Part shown: positions 24,793 through 32,754 of the stretch, in pieces
Numbering within the stretch: the stretch's first letter is position 1
Layout: each line of letters opens with the position of its first letter
DNA from: DATARN01 sp036264135
GTDB lineage: Bacteria; Actinomycetota; Acidimicrobiia; Acidimicrobiales; Palsa-688
Assembly (NCBI GenBank): GCA_036264135.1
Contig: DATARN010000008.1
Location: forward strand, 9,406-73,405
DNA length: 64,000 nucleotides
Reading direction: 5' to 3'
Made by a program: the position numbers and the translations under genes
The notes under the pieces: model-generated
The model's input: only the letters and a program-made list of their open reading frames with translations
Told to the model about the DNA's origin: nothing
Database searches by the model: none

Positions 24793-25386
24793 TCACCGCG
24801 GCGCCAACTCCGGCACGAGTTCCGCCGGGCATTCTTCGTAGCTCGCCGTTTTCGTCCCGAGCGTGATGGGGACGGCGGAACCGGGCGCCGCCACCTCTTC
24901 GTGGGGCTGCTCGACGTCGATGATGACGATCTCGGGGGCCGCCTCGGCGATCGCCGTCTCTACCGCCAAGCGCAGTGTCACCGTTGACGATGGGCAGCCG
25001 TGGCAGCTTCCGAGCAGGTTGAGGTGCACGGCCCCGGCTTGAACATCGATATCGAGCAACTCGACGTCGCCCCCGTGGCTGGCCAGCATCGGCCGGACGC
25101 CCTCAAGGGCCCGGCCCACCCGGGTCGCCAGGTCCTCGGGGTGCAGCCCGTGCACGAGCAGCAGGCTCGACACGAGCTCATCGCCGGCGAGCCGGTCCAG
25201 CATTGCCGGGTCCTCCTCCCCCACAATTTCCGCAATCCGGGCCAAGCCACCGCCATACAAATCGGTGACCAGGCCCAACATCTCTTCAGCCTGGCCGTAT
25301 ATGCGCGGATCAGCGGCTGCTCGCAACTCGTCGAGCAGCTGCTCGATCCGATCACCAACGGCCCGGAGGTTCTTCTTCTCGGCCAT
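24793..25386 (-). CDS. NifU-like Fe-S scaffold protein of the hydrogenase cluster
   Basis: The ATG at 25386, with GGAGG seven bases upstream, gives 197 residues. The C-terminal domain is NifU-like (RPMLASHGGDVELLDIDVQAGAVHLNLLGSCHGCPSSTVTLRLAVETAI), with the CxxC that holds a transient Fe-S cluster. The N-terminal about 95 residues are helical and unassigned. Its place directly after hhyL suggests it supplies clusters to the small subunit. A 100-base gap with a strong hairpin separates it from hhyL. Confidence 0.88.
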   Translation of the reverse strand: MAEKKNLRAVGDRIEQLLDELRAAADPRIYGQAEEMLGLVTDLYGGGLARIAEIVGEEDPAMLDRLAGDELVSSLLLVHGLHPEDLATRVGRALEGVRPMLASHGGDVELLDIDVQAGAVHLNLLGSCHGCPSSTVTLRLAVETAIAEAAPEIVIIDVEQPHEEVAAPGSAVPITLGTKTASYEECPAELVPELAPR

Positions 25387-25440
25387 GGGCCCCCCTCCGG
25401 GGTCAAAAGTTCGTCGCACCAACCGCGTACAGAACATGCC

Positions 25441-25471
25441 GGGTTCCCGGCGCAGGACACGCCGGGAACCC
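25441..25471 (-). terminator. Intra-operon hairpin after hhyL
   Basis: GGGTTCCCGGCG at 25441-25452 pairs perfectly with CGCCGGGAACCC at 25460-25471 around a seven-base loop. It is the only sizeable gap inside the hydrogenase operon, between hhyL and the nifU-like gene. Without a T-tract it may be a partial terminator or an RNA-stability element that makes structural subunits more abundant than accessory proteins. Confidence 0.6.
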
Positions 25472-25486
25472 CGATGCTACTTCTCG

Positions 25487-27274
25487 TTACCCCACTTGGA
25501 GGCTGCAGTCCTCGGCGACCGCCGAGGGCGAGTGCGACCGCTTCAGCACCTTGCCCTTGCCGAGGTACATGTGGACGCCGCACGGCAAGCAGGGATCGAA
25601 CGACCGGACCGCACGCATGATGTCGATGCCCTTGAAGTTCTCCAAGCTGTTCTCCTCGAAGATGGGGGTGTTCATGACCGCATCCTCGTAGGGTCCAGGA
25701 GTGCCGTAGCTGTCGCGCGGGTTGGCGTTCCAGGGGGTCGGCGGGTACGGGTGGTAGTTGGCGATCTTGCCGCCCCGGATGACCATGTGGTGGGAGAGCA
25801 CGCCGCGGACCGCCTCGATGAACCCGCAGCCGATGGCCTCGTCGGGAACCGTGAACGGAGACCACGTCTTGGTGTGGCCGGCGCGTACCTCGGCCAGCGC
25901 CTTGTCCATGAAGTGCAGGGCGCTGCAGCAGGCGTACAGCTGGAAGTACGAACGGGCTCGGTCACGCTCGATGGCGTTCGACCACTTCGGAACCTCCCAC
26001 ACGAAGTCCTGTGCCGGCTTCAGTGCCGTGCGCGGCAGGTGGAACTCGATGCTGTGGCCGGTCGCCTTGATGTAGCCGATGTCCACCAGACCCGAGAGGG
26101 CGACGGCGAACAGACGAGCCAGCGGGCCGCCGCCGGTGTCGAGGGCCAGGTGGTCCCGGCCGTCGAACCACCGAGGCGACATGACCCAGCTGTAATTGCC
26201 GTCGAAGTCGCGCTTCTGGGGCTGGGGAATGGTGTGCTGGTTCCACGGGTGCCGGCGATCGACCGGGTTGCCCAAAGGATCCTTGGTGACGTACATCTCC
26301 TGGCCTTCCCAGTCGTCGTAGAACGAGTGGCCGAGAAGGATGCGGATACCGAGGTTGATGTCCACCAGGTCGTTGGTCACCAGCTTGCCGTCGACGACGA
26401 TGCCGGGCGTGACGAACATGGCCCGGCCCCACTCGGTCATGTTGCGGTAGTTGAAGTCGCACACATCGGGGTCCTGGAACGAGCCCCAGCAACCGGTCAG
26501 GATGCGGCGACGACCCACCTCTTCGTAGCCGGGCATGGCCTCGTAGAAGAACAGGAAGAGGTCTTCGTGCATGGGCACGACCCGCTTCATGAACTCGGCA
26601 TAACGCATCAGCCGGGCGTAGTAGTCGGTGAAGAGCTGAATGGTCGCGGTGGTGCCGTTACCGCCCGGGTAGAGGGTCGAGGGGTGAACGTGGCGACCTT
26701 CCATAAGGCAGAACATTTCACGGGTCCACCGGCTGACCGCCAGCGCCTCCCGGTAGAACTCGCCCGAGAACGGGTTGAGGGAGCGCATGATGTCGCCGAT
26801 GTACTGGTAGCCGTGGTGCTCGGCGTTGGGTGCCGGCGTCCGGTTGGCCAGGTCGAGGACACCCGGGTTGGTCTCGGCGACCATCTTCTCGCAGAAGTCG
26901 ACACCCACCAGGTTCTCCTGGAAGATGTTGTGGTCGAACATGTACTCGGCGGCCTCGCCGAGGTTTGACACCCACTCGCCCAGGTGCGGAGGAACGACGC
27001 CGTACGCCATGTTCTGCGTCCACGTCGACACTTCGCAGTGATTGTCGCCGCAGATGCCGCAAATGCGGCTGGTGATGAAGTGGGCGTCGCGCGGGTCCTT
27101 GCCCTTCATGAAGATGCTGTAGCCGCGGAAGATCGACGATGTCGAGTGGCAATCGACGACACGCCCGCGACCGAAGTCGATCTTGGTGTAAATCCCCAGG
27201 CTGCCGACGATGCGGGTAATGGGATCCCACGCCATCTCGACCAGCCCGGTGGCCTGTTGTGTCCTAGTAGGCAT
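25487..27274 (-). CDS. hhyL: [NiFe] hydrogenase large subunit, group 1h type
   Basis: The 595-residue catalytic subunit holds the NiFe centre. The L1 motif is RICGICGDNHC (Cys72, Cys75), and the L2 motif is DPCLPCGVH (Cys562, Cys565, His568). It is followed by a 27-residue extension that the protease should remove after His568. Group 1h assignment rests on the match of partner genes, the lack of export signals and the CGICGDNH/DPCLPCGVH pattern; it is inference without a tree. These enzymes oxidise H2 at atmospheric concentration and tolerate oxygen. The start lies six bases after hhyS. Confidence 0.95.
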   Translation of the reverse strand: MPTRTQQATGLVEMAWDPITRIVGSLGIYTKIDFGRGRVVDCHSTSSIFRGYSIFMKGKDPRDAHFITSRICGICGDNHCEVSTWTQNMAYGVVPPHLGEWVSNLGEAAEYMFDHNIFQENLVGVDFCEKMVAETNPGVLDLANRTPAPNAEHHGYQYIGDIMRSLNPFSGEFYREALAVSRWTREMFCLMEGRHVHPSTLYPGGNGTTATIQLFTDYYARLMRYAEFMKRVVPMHEDLFLFFYEAMPGYEEVGRRRILTGCWGSFQDPDVCDFNYRNMTEWGRAMFVTPGIVVDGKLVTNDLVDINLGIRILLGHSFYDDWEGQEMYVTKDPLGNPVDRRHPWNQHTIPQPQKRDFDGNYSWVMSPRWFDGRDHLALDTGGGPLARLFAVALSGLVDIGYIKATGHSIEFHLPRTALKPAQDFVWEVPKWSNAIERDRARSYFQLYACCSALHFMDKALAEVRAGHTKTWSPFTVPDEAIGCGFIEAVRGVLSHHMVIRGGKIANYHPYPPTPWNANPRDSYGTPGPYEDAVMNTPIFEENSLENFKGIDIMRAVRSFDPCLPCGVHMYLGKGKVLKRSHSPSAVAEDCSLQVG

Positions 27275-27280
27275 GCTTGA

Positions 27281-28327
27281 TTACCTCCACTCGCCCTTGT
27301 AGCCGGTAAGGAGCTTCTTGCCGGGCGTACGCCATTTCGGCTCCTCGTCCACGGTCTTCCCGGTGATCCGCCGCAAACCGCGGATGGCACCGCCATACAC
27401 GCCGCTGGCCGCGGTCGAGACCCTGGCACCGGGGGGTTCGTCCATGAACGGCATGAACTTGTCCGGGAAGCCGGGCATCGTGCAGCCGATGCAGATACCA
27501 CCGACGTTGGGGCATCCGCCCACACCGTTCGTCCAGCCCCGCTTGGGGACGTTGCACTTGACCACCGGTCCCCAGCAGCCGAGCTTGACGATGCACTTGG
27601 GCGAGCCGTACTCGTCGGCGAAGTCGCCCTGCTCGTAGTAACCGGCCCGATCGCAACCCTCGTGCACGGTGTTGCCGAACAGCCACAGCGGCCGGAGGGC
27701 GTCGTCGAGGGGGATCATGGGCGCCTGGCCGGTGGCCTGGTAGAGCAGATAGAGGATCGTCTCCGCCAGGTTGTCGGGGTGGATCGGGCAGCCCGGCACG
27801 TTCACGATCGGCAGGCCGGCCTTGGACTTCCAGCCCCATCCCAGATAGTCGGCCACGCCCATGGCCCCGGTGGGATTGCCCGACATGGCGTGGATGCCGC
27901 CGTAGGTGGCGCAGGTGCCGACGGCCAGCACGGCCGTCGCCTTCGGGGCCAGGCGGTCAAGCCACTCGCTCGTCGTCATGGGCTGATCGGTGGCCGGGTT
28001 GTTCCCGAACCCGCACCAGTAACCCTCCTTCTTGATGGCCTCGTTGGGGATGGACCCCTCAATGACCAGCACGAAGGGCTCCAACTCGCCTCGCTCCGCC
28101 ATAAAGAACCACTCGATGAAGTCGTCCGCCCCACCGACGGGTCCGCACTCGAAGTCGATGAGCGGCCAGTGAACTGCGATCTTCGGCAGCCCCGGCAGAG
28201 CTCCTAGTGCAATTTCTTCAATGCTGGGCTGGGTCGCCGAGGTGAGGGCGACCGAGTCGCCGTCACAGCTGAGCCCTGCATTGATCCACAAGATGTGGAT
28301 CACCGTCTCGTCCAGCGCAGATGCCAT
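27281..28327 (-). CDS. hhyS: [NiFe] hydrogenase small subunit, group 1h type
   Basis: The 348-residue electron-transfer subunit has no twin-arginine signal, so the enzyme stays cytoplasmic. The proximal-cluster motif reads SCDGDSV: Cys21 is present but the second ligand position is Asp24, as in the Ralstonia eutropha actinobacterial-type enzyme. Other ligands are Cys139 and Cys180 (proximal), His222, Cys225, Cys245 and Cys251 (distal), and Cys258, Cys272, Cys279 and Cys282 (medial). Four medial cysteines suggest a 4Fe-4S rather than 3Fe-4S cluster. A GGGAGG site precedes the ATG. It is the first gene of the operon. Confidence 0.95.
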   Translation of the reverse strand: MASALDETVIHILWINAGLSCDGDSVALTSATQPSIEEIALGALPGLPKIAVHWPLIDFECGPVGGADDFIEWFFMAERGELEPFVLVIEGSIPNEAIKKEGYWCGFGNNPATDQPMTTSEWLDRLAPKATAVLAVGTCATYGGIHAMSGNPTGAMGVADYLGWGWKSKAGLPIVNVPGCPIHPDNLAETILYLLYQATGQAPMIPLDDALRPLWLFGNTVHEGCDRAGYYEQGDFADEYGSPKCIVKLGCWGPVVKCNVPKRGWTNGVGGCPNVGGICIGCTMPGFPDKFMPFMDEPPGARVSTAASGVYGGAIRGLRRITGKTVDEEPKWRTPGKKLLTGYKGEWR

Positions 28328-28379
28328 ACCGCATTGCCTCCCGCGGTTTTAGTGGACGGCGCATGGTGCGCCACGGGGT

Positions 28380-28408
28380 TGTCTAGGGGATCGGCGCCAC
28401 CCTGTAAA
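28380..28408 (-). promoter_or_regulatory. Candidate hhyS promoter
   Basis: Reading the minus strand, TTTACA (28408-28403) and TAGACA (28385-28380) are separated by 17 bases, giving a start about 45 bases before hhyS. The -35 lies inside the left arm of the dyad at 28402-28434, so the dyad-binding protein could directly gate hydrogenase transcription. The -10 is weak (three of six consensus bases). Confidence 0.45.
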
Positions 28409-28434
28409 TGGGTGTCTTTCACACCCATATACAG
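28402..28434. promoter_or_regulatory. 14-bp near-perfect operator between hhyS and PilZ gene
   Basis: CTGTAAATGGGTGT at 28402-28415 and ACACCCATATACAG at 28421-28434 match at 13 of 14 positions as an inverted repeat around CTTTC. It sits in the divergent region, overlapping the candidate hhyS -35 and lying just upstream of the PilZ -10 (CATAAT at 28443-28448). The symmetry and length suit a dimeric regulator. No cognate regulator can be named from the window. Confidence 0.65.
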
Positions 28435-28455
28435 AACCTGGCCATAATTGCACCC

Positions 28456-29202
28456 ATGAGCGATCTGCCGGCCGAAGTCTTCCCCGAGCGGGTGGAGCTC
28501 GAGGTCCAGGACAGCGACCCTCCGGTGACGTTGATGTGCCGCATGTCGTCCTTCAGCGAACGGGGCGTGATCCTCGTGGCCGAGACGGGGGCCGCCGACG
28601 CGTTCCCGGCCGGCACCAGGGTGCGGGCCAGCTACGGCGACCATTCGGGGTTCTGCCAATTCGTCAGCGAAGTGGTTTCGGCGGTGCCGGCGCCGTGGGC
28701 GACGGAAGGCGGGGAAAACGTTGCCGTTCTCGTGCGGGTCCTGGCGCCGACCCGGGTCTCGACGACCCAACGCCGCCGTTACGTCCGCTCCGACGTCGAA
28801 GTCGAGATCGCCTGCGCCCTGCTCGACCGCCCGGCCATGACCTTCCGCGCCGCCCCCGGCGAGGTGCGCAACCTGGGCGGCGGCGGGCTGATGATGGTCA
28901 TCGCCGCCCACCCCTCACTGGTGGTGGGCGCCGAACTGGCCCTGGCCATCCCCGCCCCCGGCGGCGACCCCGTCCTGGCGCTCGGCCGGGTGGTGCAGGC
29001 GCTCCCCCAGCCCGAAGGGCCGGTCCAGCTCCGCATGGCATTCACGTCCATCGACGCCGTCGGTCGGGACCGCATCGAGCGGTTCGTGTACCGCCGGCTG
29101 GGCGGCAGCGCCCCCGCCAAGCTGTGGTCATCGGGCAAGATCACCCAAACCCGGGATGTAAGACTGCCAGCGACGGAGGCGAGCACCCATCACCACACGT
29201 AG
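28456..29202 (+). CDS. PilZ-domain protein (YcgR-like)
   Basis: The 248-residue product has an N-terminal beta-rich domain (about 1-100) and a C-terminal PilZ domain (about 108-220) with RRRYVRSDVEV, matching RxxxR, and NLGGGG in place of the usual D/NxSxxG. PilZ domains bind cyclic di-GMP, but the Ser-to-Gly change makes binding uncertain. I chose the ATG at 28456, seven bases after CATAAT, which implies a leaderless message; an ATG at 28408 falls inside the operator. It is divergent from hhyS. Confidence 0.8.
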   Translation: MSDLPAEVFPERVELEVQDSDPPVTLMCRMSSFSERGVILVAETGAADAFPAGTRVRASYGDHSGFCQFVSEVVSAVPAPWATEGGENVAVLVRVLAPTRVSTTQRRRYVRSDVEVEIACALLDRPAMTFRAAPGEVRNLGGGGLMMVIAAHPSLVVGAELALAIPAPGGDPVLALGRVVQALPQPEGPVQLRMAFTSIDAVGRDRIERFVYRRLGGSAPAKLWSSGKITQTRDVRLPATEASTHHHT

Positions 29203-29716
29203 CGGCACGCACGAGGAGCAGGCCACCCGGGAAGCCGAGCTGGCCGCCGCCCAGGCGGAAAAAGAGGAGCTGGCCATTCTCCTCAAGGTGCGGGCCCTGC
29301 TGGCGACGGCGGAAGGCAGCGAGTTCGAGGAGGAGTCGCGGCTCTTCTACGACAAGGCGATGACGCTGGCCACCCGATACGAAATGGAGCCGGCGCTGCT
29401 GGCCTACCCCCGCGAGGACCTGAAGGTCGCGGTCGTCATGGCCGAGCTCGGCCGCCTACGCGAGATCATCGAGTGGTACACCGACCAGGACGAGACCTGG
29501 GAGACCAAGACGGCCGAGTGGTCAGCCGTCCTCGACGAGTACGACGGGGCGCTGGAAGTGGCCTGCGACATCCTGTGCCTGCCGTTGAAGCGGCTGCCCT
29601 TCGGTTGCCGGCGCCATTTCCGCCCCCACGACCGCGCCAAGATCGAGAACCTCATCTGGGACCGGGTTACCTCGGGAAAACACGACGACTCCCCTACCGC
29701 CGCAGAGATGCTCTGA
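29189..29716 (+). CDS. DUF2786-like protein with possible ATC start
   Basis: The frame is coding well before its first standard start (GTG at 29288). Residues such as HEEQATREAELAAAQAEKEELAILLKVRALLATAEGSEFEEE include the start of a DUF2786 domain that a GTG start would cut. A perfect GGAGG (29175-29179) stands nine bases before an ATC at 29189, with no ATG, GTG or TTG between. I therefore start it at ATC, giving 175 residues and a 14-base overlap with the PilZ gene. The alternative is the shorter 142-residue protein from 29288. Function unknown. Confidence 0.65.
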   Translation: MTTRSGTHEEQATREAELAAAQAEKEELAILLKVRALLATAEGSEFEEESRLFYDKAMTLATRYEMEPALLAYPREDLKVAVVMAELGRLREIIEWYTDQDETWETKTAEWSAVLDEYDGALEVACDILCLPLKRLPFGCRRHFRPHDRAKIENLIWDRVTSGKHDDSPTAAEML

Positions 29717-29746
29717 GGCGCCATCGCAGAGATGCTGCGAGGCGCC
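29701..29746 (+). repeat. Tandem 22-base duplication around a stop codon
   Basis: Bases 29701-29722 and 29725-29746 are 22-base copies that differ at two positions (CT versus GC). The first copy contains the stop codon of the DUF2786-like gene at 29714-29716. The second copy contains the ATG at 29732 that opens the longest frame of the next gene, so that ATG may be a by-product of the duplication. Confidence 0.7.
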
Positions 29747-29788
29747 GGAATGGCGGCCGCTCGGCCCGCCGGAAAGCGAGGTGCACGC

Positions 29789-30160
29789 ATGCTGGTCGTA
29801 GTCACCATCACCAAGGACGTTGACGACCCCGAAGCGCCGTCGTGGGTCCCCATCGACCAACTGGTCGGTCCCGTCACCGAGGGGGCGGAAGCCATGGTCA
29901 TCGAGGGGTACACCGGCGACGTAGCCGACGGCACGATCGCCGAGATCGACGACGCCGGCCGGCGGGTCCGGGTCGACGTCGACTGGTCGACGCAACGAAC
30001 CATCCTGGAGGAGCCCTACGACTCCGAGGGCCGCGGCGGCTCGGATTTCGAGTCGAGCGCCGAGCGCTTCGGCGGCAAGGCCATGGGCCCCGGCGGCGTC
30101 CGCTGGGGATTCAGCCGGCCGGCGCCGCTCAAGAAGACGCCGGCGCCACCCGCCGGCTGA
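29789..30160 (+). CDS. Hypothetical protein
   Basis: The 123-residue product begins MLVVVTITKDVDDPEAPSWVPIDQLVGPVTEGAEAMVIEGYTGDVADGTIAEID and ends in a Pro-rich tail. I prefer the ATG at 29789 because GAGG lies just upstream; in-frame ATGs at 29732 and 29750 are possible. A small beta domain is likely. No family was recognised. It converges with glpX, leaving eight bases between the stops. Confidence 0.5.
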   Translation: MLVVVTITKDVDDPEAPSWVPIDQLVGPVTEGAEAMVIEGYTGDVADGTIAEIDDAGRRVRVDVDWSTQRTILEEPYDSEGRGGSDFESSAERFGGKAMGPGGVRWGFSRPAPLKKTPAPPAG

Positions 30161-30168
30161 GGCGCTCG

Positions 30169-31152
30169 CTATTCCGGGACGTTGGCGCCGATGCGCAGCA
30201 GACCCTGGTCTCGGGTAATGAGCACGCTCTGCACGTGGAAACCGTCGGGTGTCACGGTGACGCCGGGGAGGGCCGTCGACCCGGTCACCCCGCTGGCCAC
30301 GAAGATGCCGTCGTCGGACTCGGAGAGATCGTCCAGGGCGAATACCCGGCCGAGCTCGCCCGCCGCCTCGACCATCTGGCGCTCTTCCTCGCTCTGGGGC
30401 GCCGGCGTGCCCTGCATGTCGCCGCCGAGCAGCCGCACCGCGCACGCCGTGATCACGCCCTCCGGCGCCCCGCCGATCCCTGCCGACAGGTCGATGCCGC
30501 CCCCCGGCACCAGCGACGCCAAGCCCGCCATCACGTCACCGTCGGGAATCTCCACCACGCCGGCGCCGGTGGCGCGGATGCGGGCGATGAGTTCGACGTG
30601 GCGAGGCTTGGCCAGGACCGCGACCTTCAGTGACGGCACCCGCACGCCGAGGGCGGCCGCGACCGAGGTCAGGTTGTCCTCGATCGGCGCCTCGATGTCG
30701 ATGGCCCCATGCGCCCTCGGACCGACGACCAGCTTGTCCATGTAGAAGCCCACGATGGGCGCAAAGGTGTGGCGAGGGGCGGCCGCTAACACGGTGATGG
30801 CCCCCGGCCACCCCCGGGCGCAGAGGTTGGTGCCCTCCAGCGGATCCACGGCCAGGTCGAACTCGGGCCCGCGACCGCAGCCGATTTCCTCGCCGGCGAA
30901 CAGCATCGGGGCGTCGTCCTTTTCCCCCTCGCCGATGACCACGACGCCGTGGCCAGGCACGGTGGACAGGTGGGCCCGCATGGCCTCCACCGCCGCATGG
31001 TCGGCGGCGTTCTTGTCGCCCCGTCCGATCCACGCGTGGCAGCGCGCCGCGGCAACGGTGGCCGCGTCGAGGAGAGGGAGGGCCAGCGAGGCCATCCGGT
31101 CGGACCAGGCGGCGTCCTCATCCTCGGGTGTGGGTCCAGCATCGGTGAGCAT
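30169..31152 (-). CDS. glpX: Class II fructose-1,6-bisphosphatase (GlpX)
   Basis: The 327-residue product hydrolyses fructose-1,6-bisphosphate and, in autotrophs, often sedoheptulose-1,7-bisphosphate. Signatures are GEGEKDDAPMLFAGEEIG, EFDLAVDPLEGTNLCA and GIGGAPEGV. The ATG at 31152 gives the family length. TAGCCT stands exactly seven bases upstream, so the message is probably leaderless; the frame upstream to 31323 is not coding. Its closeness to the cbb and hydrogenase genes fits a Calvin-cycle role, but it has its own promoter. Confidence 0.93.
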   Translation of the reverse strand: MLTDAGPTPEDEDAAWSDRMASLALPLLDAATVAAARCHAWIGRGDKNAADHAAVEAMRAHLSTVPGHGVVVIGEGEKDDAPMLFAGEEIGCGRGPEFDLAVDPLEGTNLCARGWPGAITVLAAAPRHTFAPIVGFYMDKLVVGPRAHGAIDIEAPIEDNLTSVAAALGVRVPSLKVAVLAKPRHVELIARIRATGAGVVEIPDGDVMAGLASLVPGGGIDLSAGIGGAPEGVITACAVRLLGGDMQGTPAPQSEEERQMVEAAGELGRVFALDDLSESDDGIFVASGVTGSTALPGVTVTPDGFHVQSVLITRDQGLLRIGANVPE

Positions 31153-31276
31153 CCGGCAAAGGCTAGGGAGCGCCGCTGCGGCCCACCTCCCCCGGGTTGG
31201 TGACGCACGGGAAGGTCTCGAGGTACCCCGAGAACGCGTGGACTTCGGGGCCGAGACGCCATGCTTAGATCGTTCC

Positions 31277-32296
31277 ATGCGTATCGCAGTCATCGCCCCC
31301 CCGTGGGCTCCCATCCCACCCAAGCTGTACGGCGGGATCGAGCTCGTCGTCGACGAACTGGCAACCGGCTTCCAACAGGCGGGTCACGAGGTCGTGCTCT
31401 TCGCCACCGGCGACTCCGCCTCGGCCGTCACCACCCGGTGGGTCCTCGAGCAAGCCGAAGGACACCGCATCGGGGCCGCTGTCCCCGAACTTCGTCATGT
31501 CATGAACGCCTACGACGCGGTCGGAGACTTCGACGTCGTCCACGACCACACCATCATTGGGCCGGTCTACTCCGAGCGGTACCCCGATGTACGAGTCGTC
31601 ACCACCGTCCACGGGCCGTTCAACGAGGAGTTGGCCGACATCTACCGCCGGATCGCCGAGCGGGTACCGATCATCGCCATCTCCCACGCCCAGCGCCGCC
31701 ACGTCGCCGACCTCCGGATCGCCCGGGTCATCCATCACGGCGTCGATCCCCACATGTTCCCCGTCGGCGCCGGCGACGGCGGCTATTTCCTGTTCCTCGG
31801 CCGCATGGCACCCGAGAAAGGGGCGCATCGCGCCGTCGAGGCGGCGCGCAAAGCCGGCGTCCCGCTCCTGGTCGCCGCCAAGATGCGGGAGTCGCGCGAG
31901 GTCGAGTACTTCGACACGCTCGTCAAGCCGTCGCTCAACGAGGACGTCGTGTATCTGGGCGAGGTGGAGCACGAGGAAAAAGTGCGCCTGCTGGCGGGCG
32001 CCCGGGCCTTGCTCAACCCCATCCGTTGGGCCGAACCGTTCGGACTGGTCATGGTCGAGTCGCTCGCCTGTGGCACACCGGTCCTGGCCTTCCCGGAGGG
32101 TGCCGCCCCCGAAATCGTGGAGGACGGCCGGACCGGCTTCTTGTGCCACGACGAAGTCGACATGGCAGAGCGGATCGGCCAGGTCGACCAGCTCGACCGC
32201 ACCGCCTGCCGGGCCTCGGTCACCGAGTACTTCAATACGACCCGTATGGTCAACGAGCACCTGGCCCTGTTCGAAGATCTGATCTGCGCCCACTGA
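31277..32296 (+). CDS. GT4-family glycosyltransferase
   Basis: The 339-residue product has the GT-B fold. The N-terminal half begins MRIAVIAPPWAPIPPKLYGGIELV. The C-terminal half has the nucleotide-sugar motif FGLVMVESLACGTPVLAFPEGAAPEIV, including the EX7E pattern. FLFLGRMAPEKGAHRAVEAA marks the hinge. It belongs to glycosyltransferase family 4; substrate and acceptor cannot be deduced. It is divergent from glpX. Confidence 0.88.
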   Translation: MRIAVIAPPWAPIPPKLYGGIELVVDELATGFQQAGHEVVLFATGDSASAVTTRWVLEQAEGHRIGAAVPELRHVMNAYDAVGDFDVVHDHTIIGPVYSERYPDVRVVTTVHGPFNEELADIYRRIAERVPIIAISHAQRRHVADLRIARVIHHGVDPHMFPVGAGDGGYFLFLGRMAPEKGAHRAVEAARKAGVPLLVAAKMRESREVEYFDTLVKPSLNEDVVYLGEVEHEEKVRLLAGARALLNPIRWAEPFGLVMVESLACGTPVLAFPEGAAPEIVEDGRTGFLCHDEVDMAERIGQVDQLDRTACRASVTEYFNTTRMVNEHLALFEDLICAH

Positions 32297-32322
32297 ACGC
32301 TTTGCCCGTTGCTCCGGCTACC

Positions 32323-32754
32323 GTGACAAGGGTGGAGGAGGGCGAGGAGCGGCGCATCGTCGAGGTCGACGGCATGGAGCTGCATCTCGACCCGGCGGCC
32401 GACGCCGATGGCGAGGTCCATACCGCCCTTCCGCCCCGAGTCGAGTCGTGGCGCCGGCGCAGCGTGGCCGGGGCCATCCTGACCGGCATCGGCCTCGGGC
32501 TGAAACAGGTACTGGAACCGCAGCGCGAGGAAGCGGCCATCATCGTCCAGTCCTCCGGCGAGCCGCCCGCTGACCTGCCGGTCGAGGCGGACCTCGGCGG
32601 CATCCACCCCTCCGCCAACGTGGTCCGGATCCGCCCGTGGCTCATGTCGCCGGCGTCGGTTTCCCCACCGGCCTCCTCTCCCCGGACCGCCTCCGCCCCC
32701 GAGTCGGGCCAGGATGCCCCAACGCCGGAGGGCCCCGGCCCCGACGCGCCGTGA
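32323..32754 (+). CDS. Hypothetical protein, acidic
   Basis: The frame reads VTRVEEGEERRIVEVDGME from a GTG at 32323 (GTG at 32332 and TTG at 32302 are alternatives), giving 143 residues. A short hydrophobic stretch (RSVAGAILTGIGLGLKQVL) lies between charged N-terminal and Pro/Ser-rich C-terminal parts. Its stop overlaps the next start as GTGA, so the two genes are probably co-translated. No family was recognised. Confidence 0.5.
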   Translation: MTRVEEGEERRIVEVDGMELHLDPAADADGEVHTALPPRVESWRRRSVAGAILTGIGLGLKQVLEPQREEAAIIVQSSGEPPADLPVEADLGGIHPSANVVRIRPWLMSPASVSPPASSPRTASAPESGQDAPTPEGPGPDAP

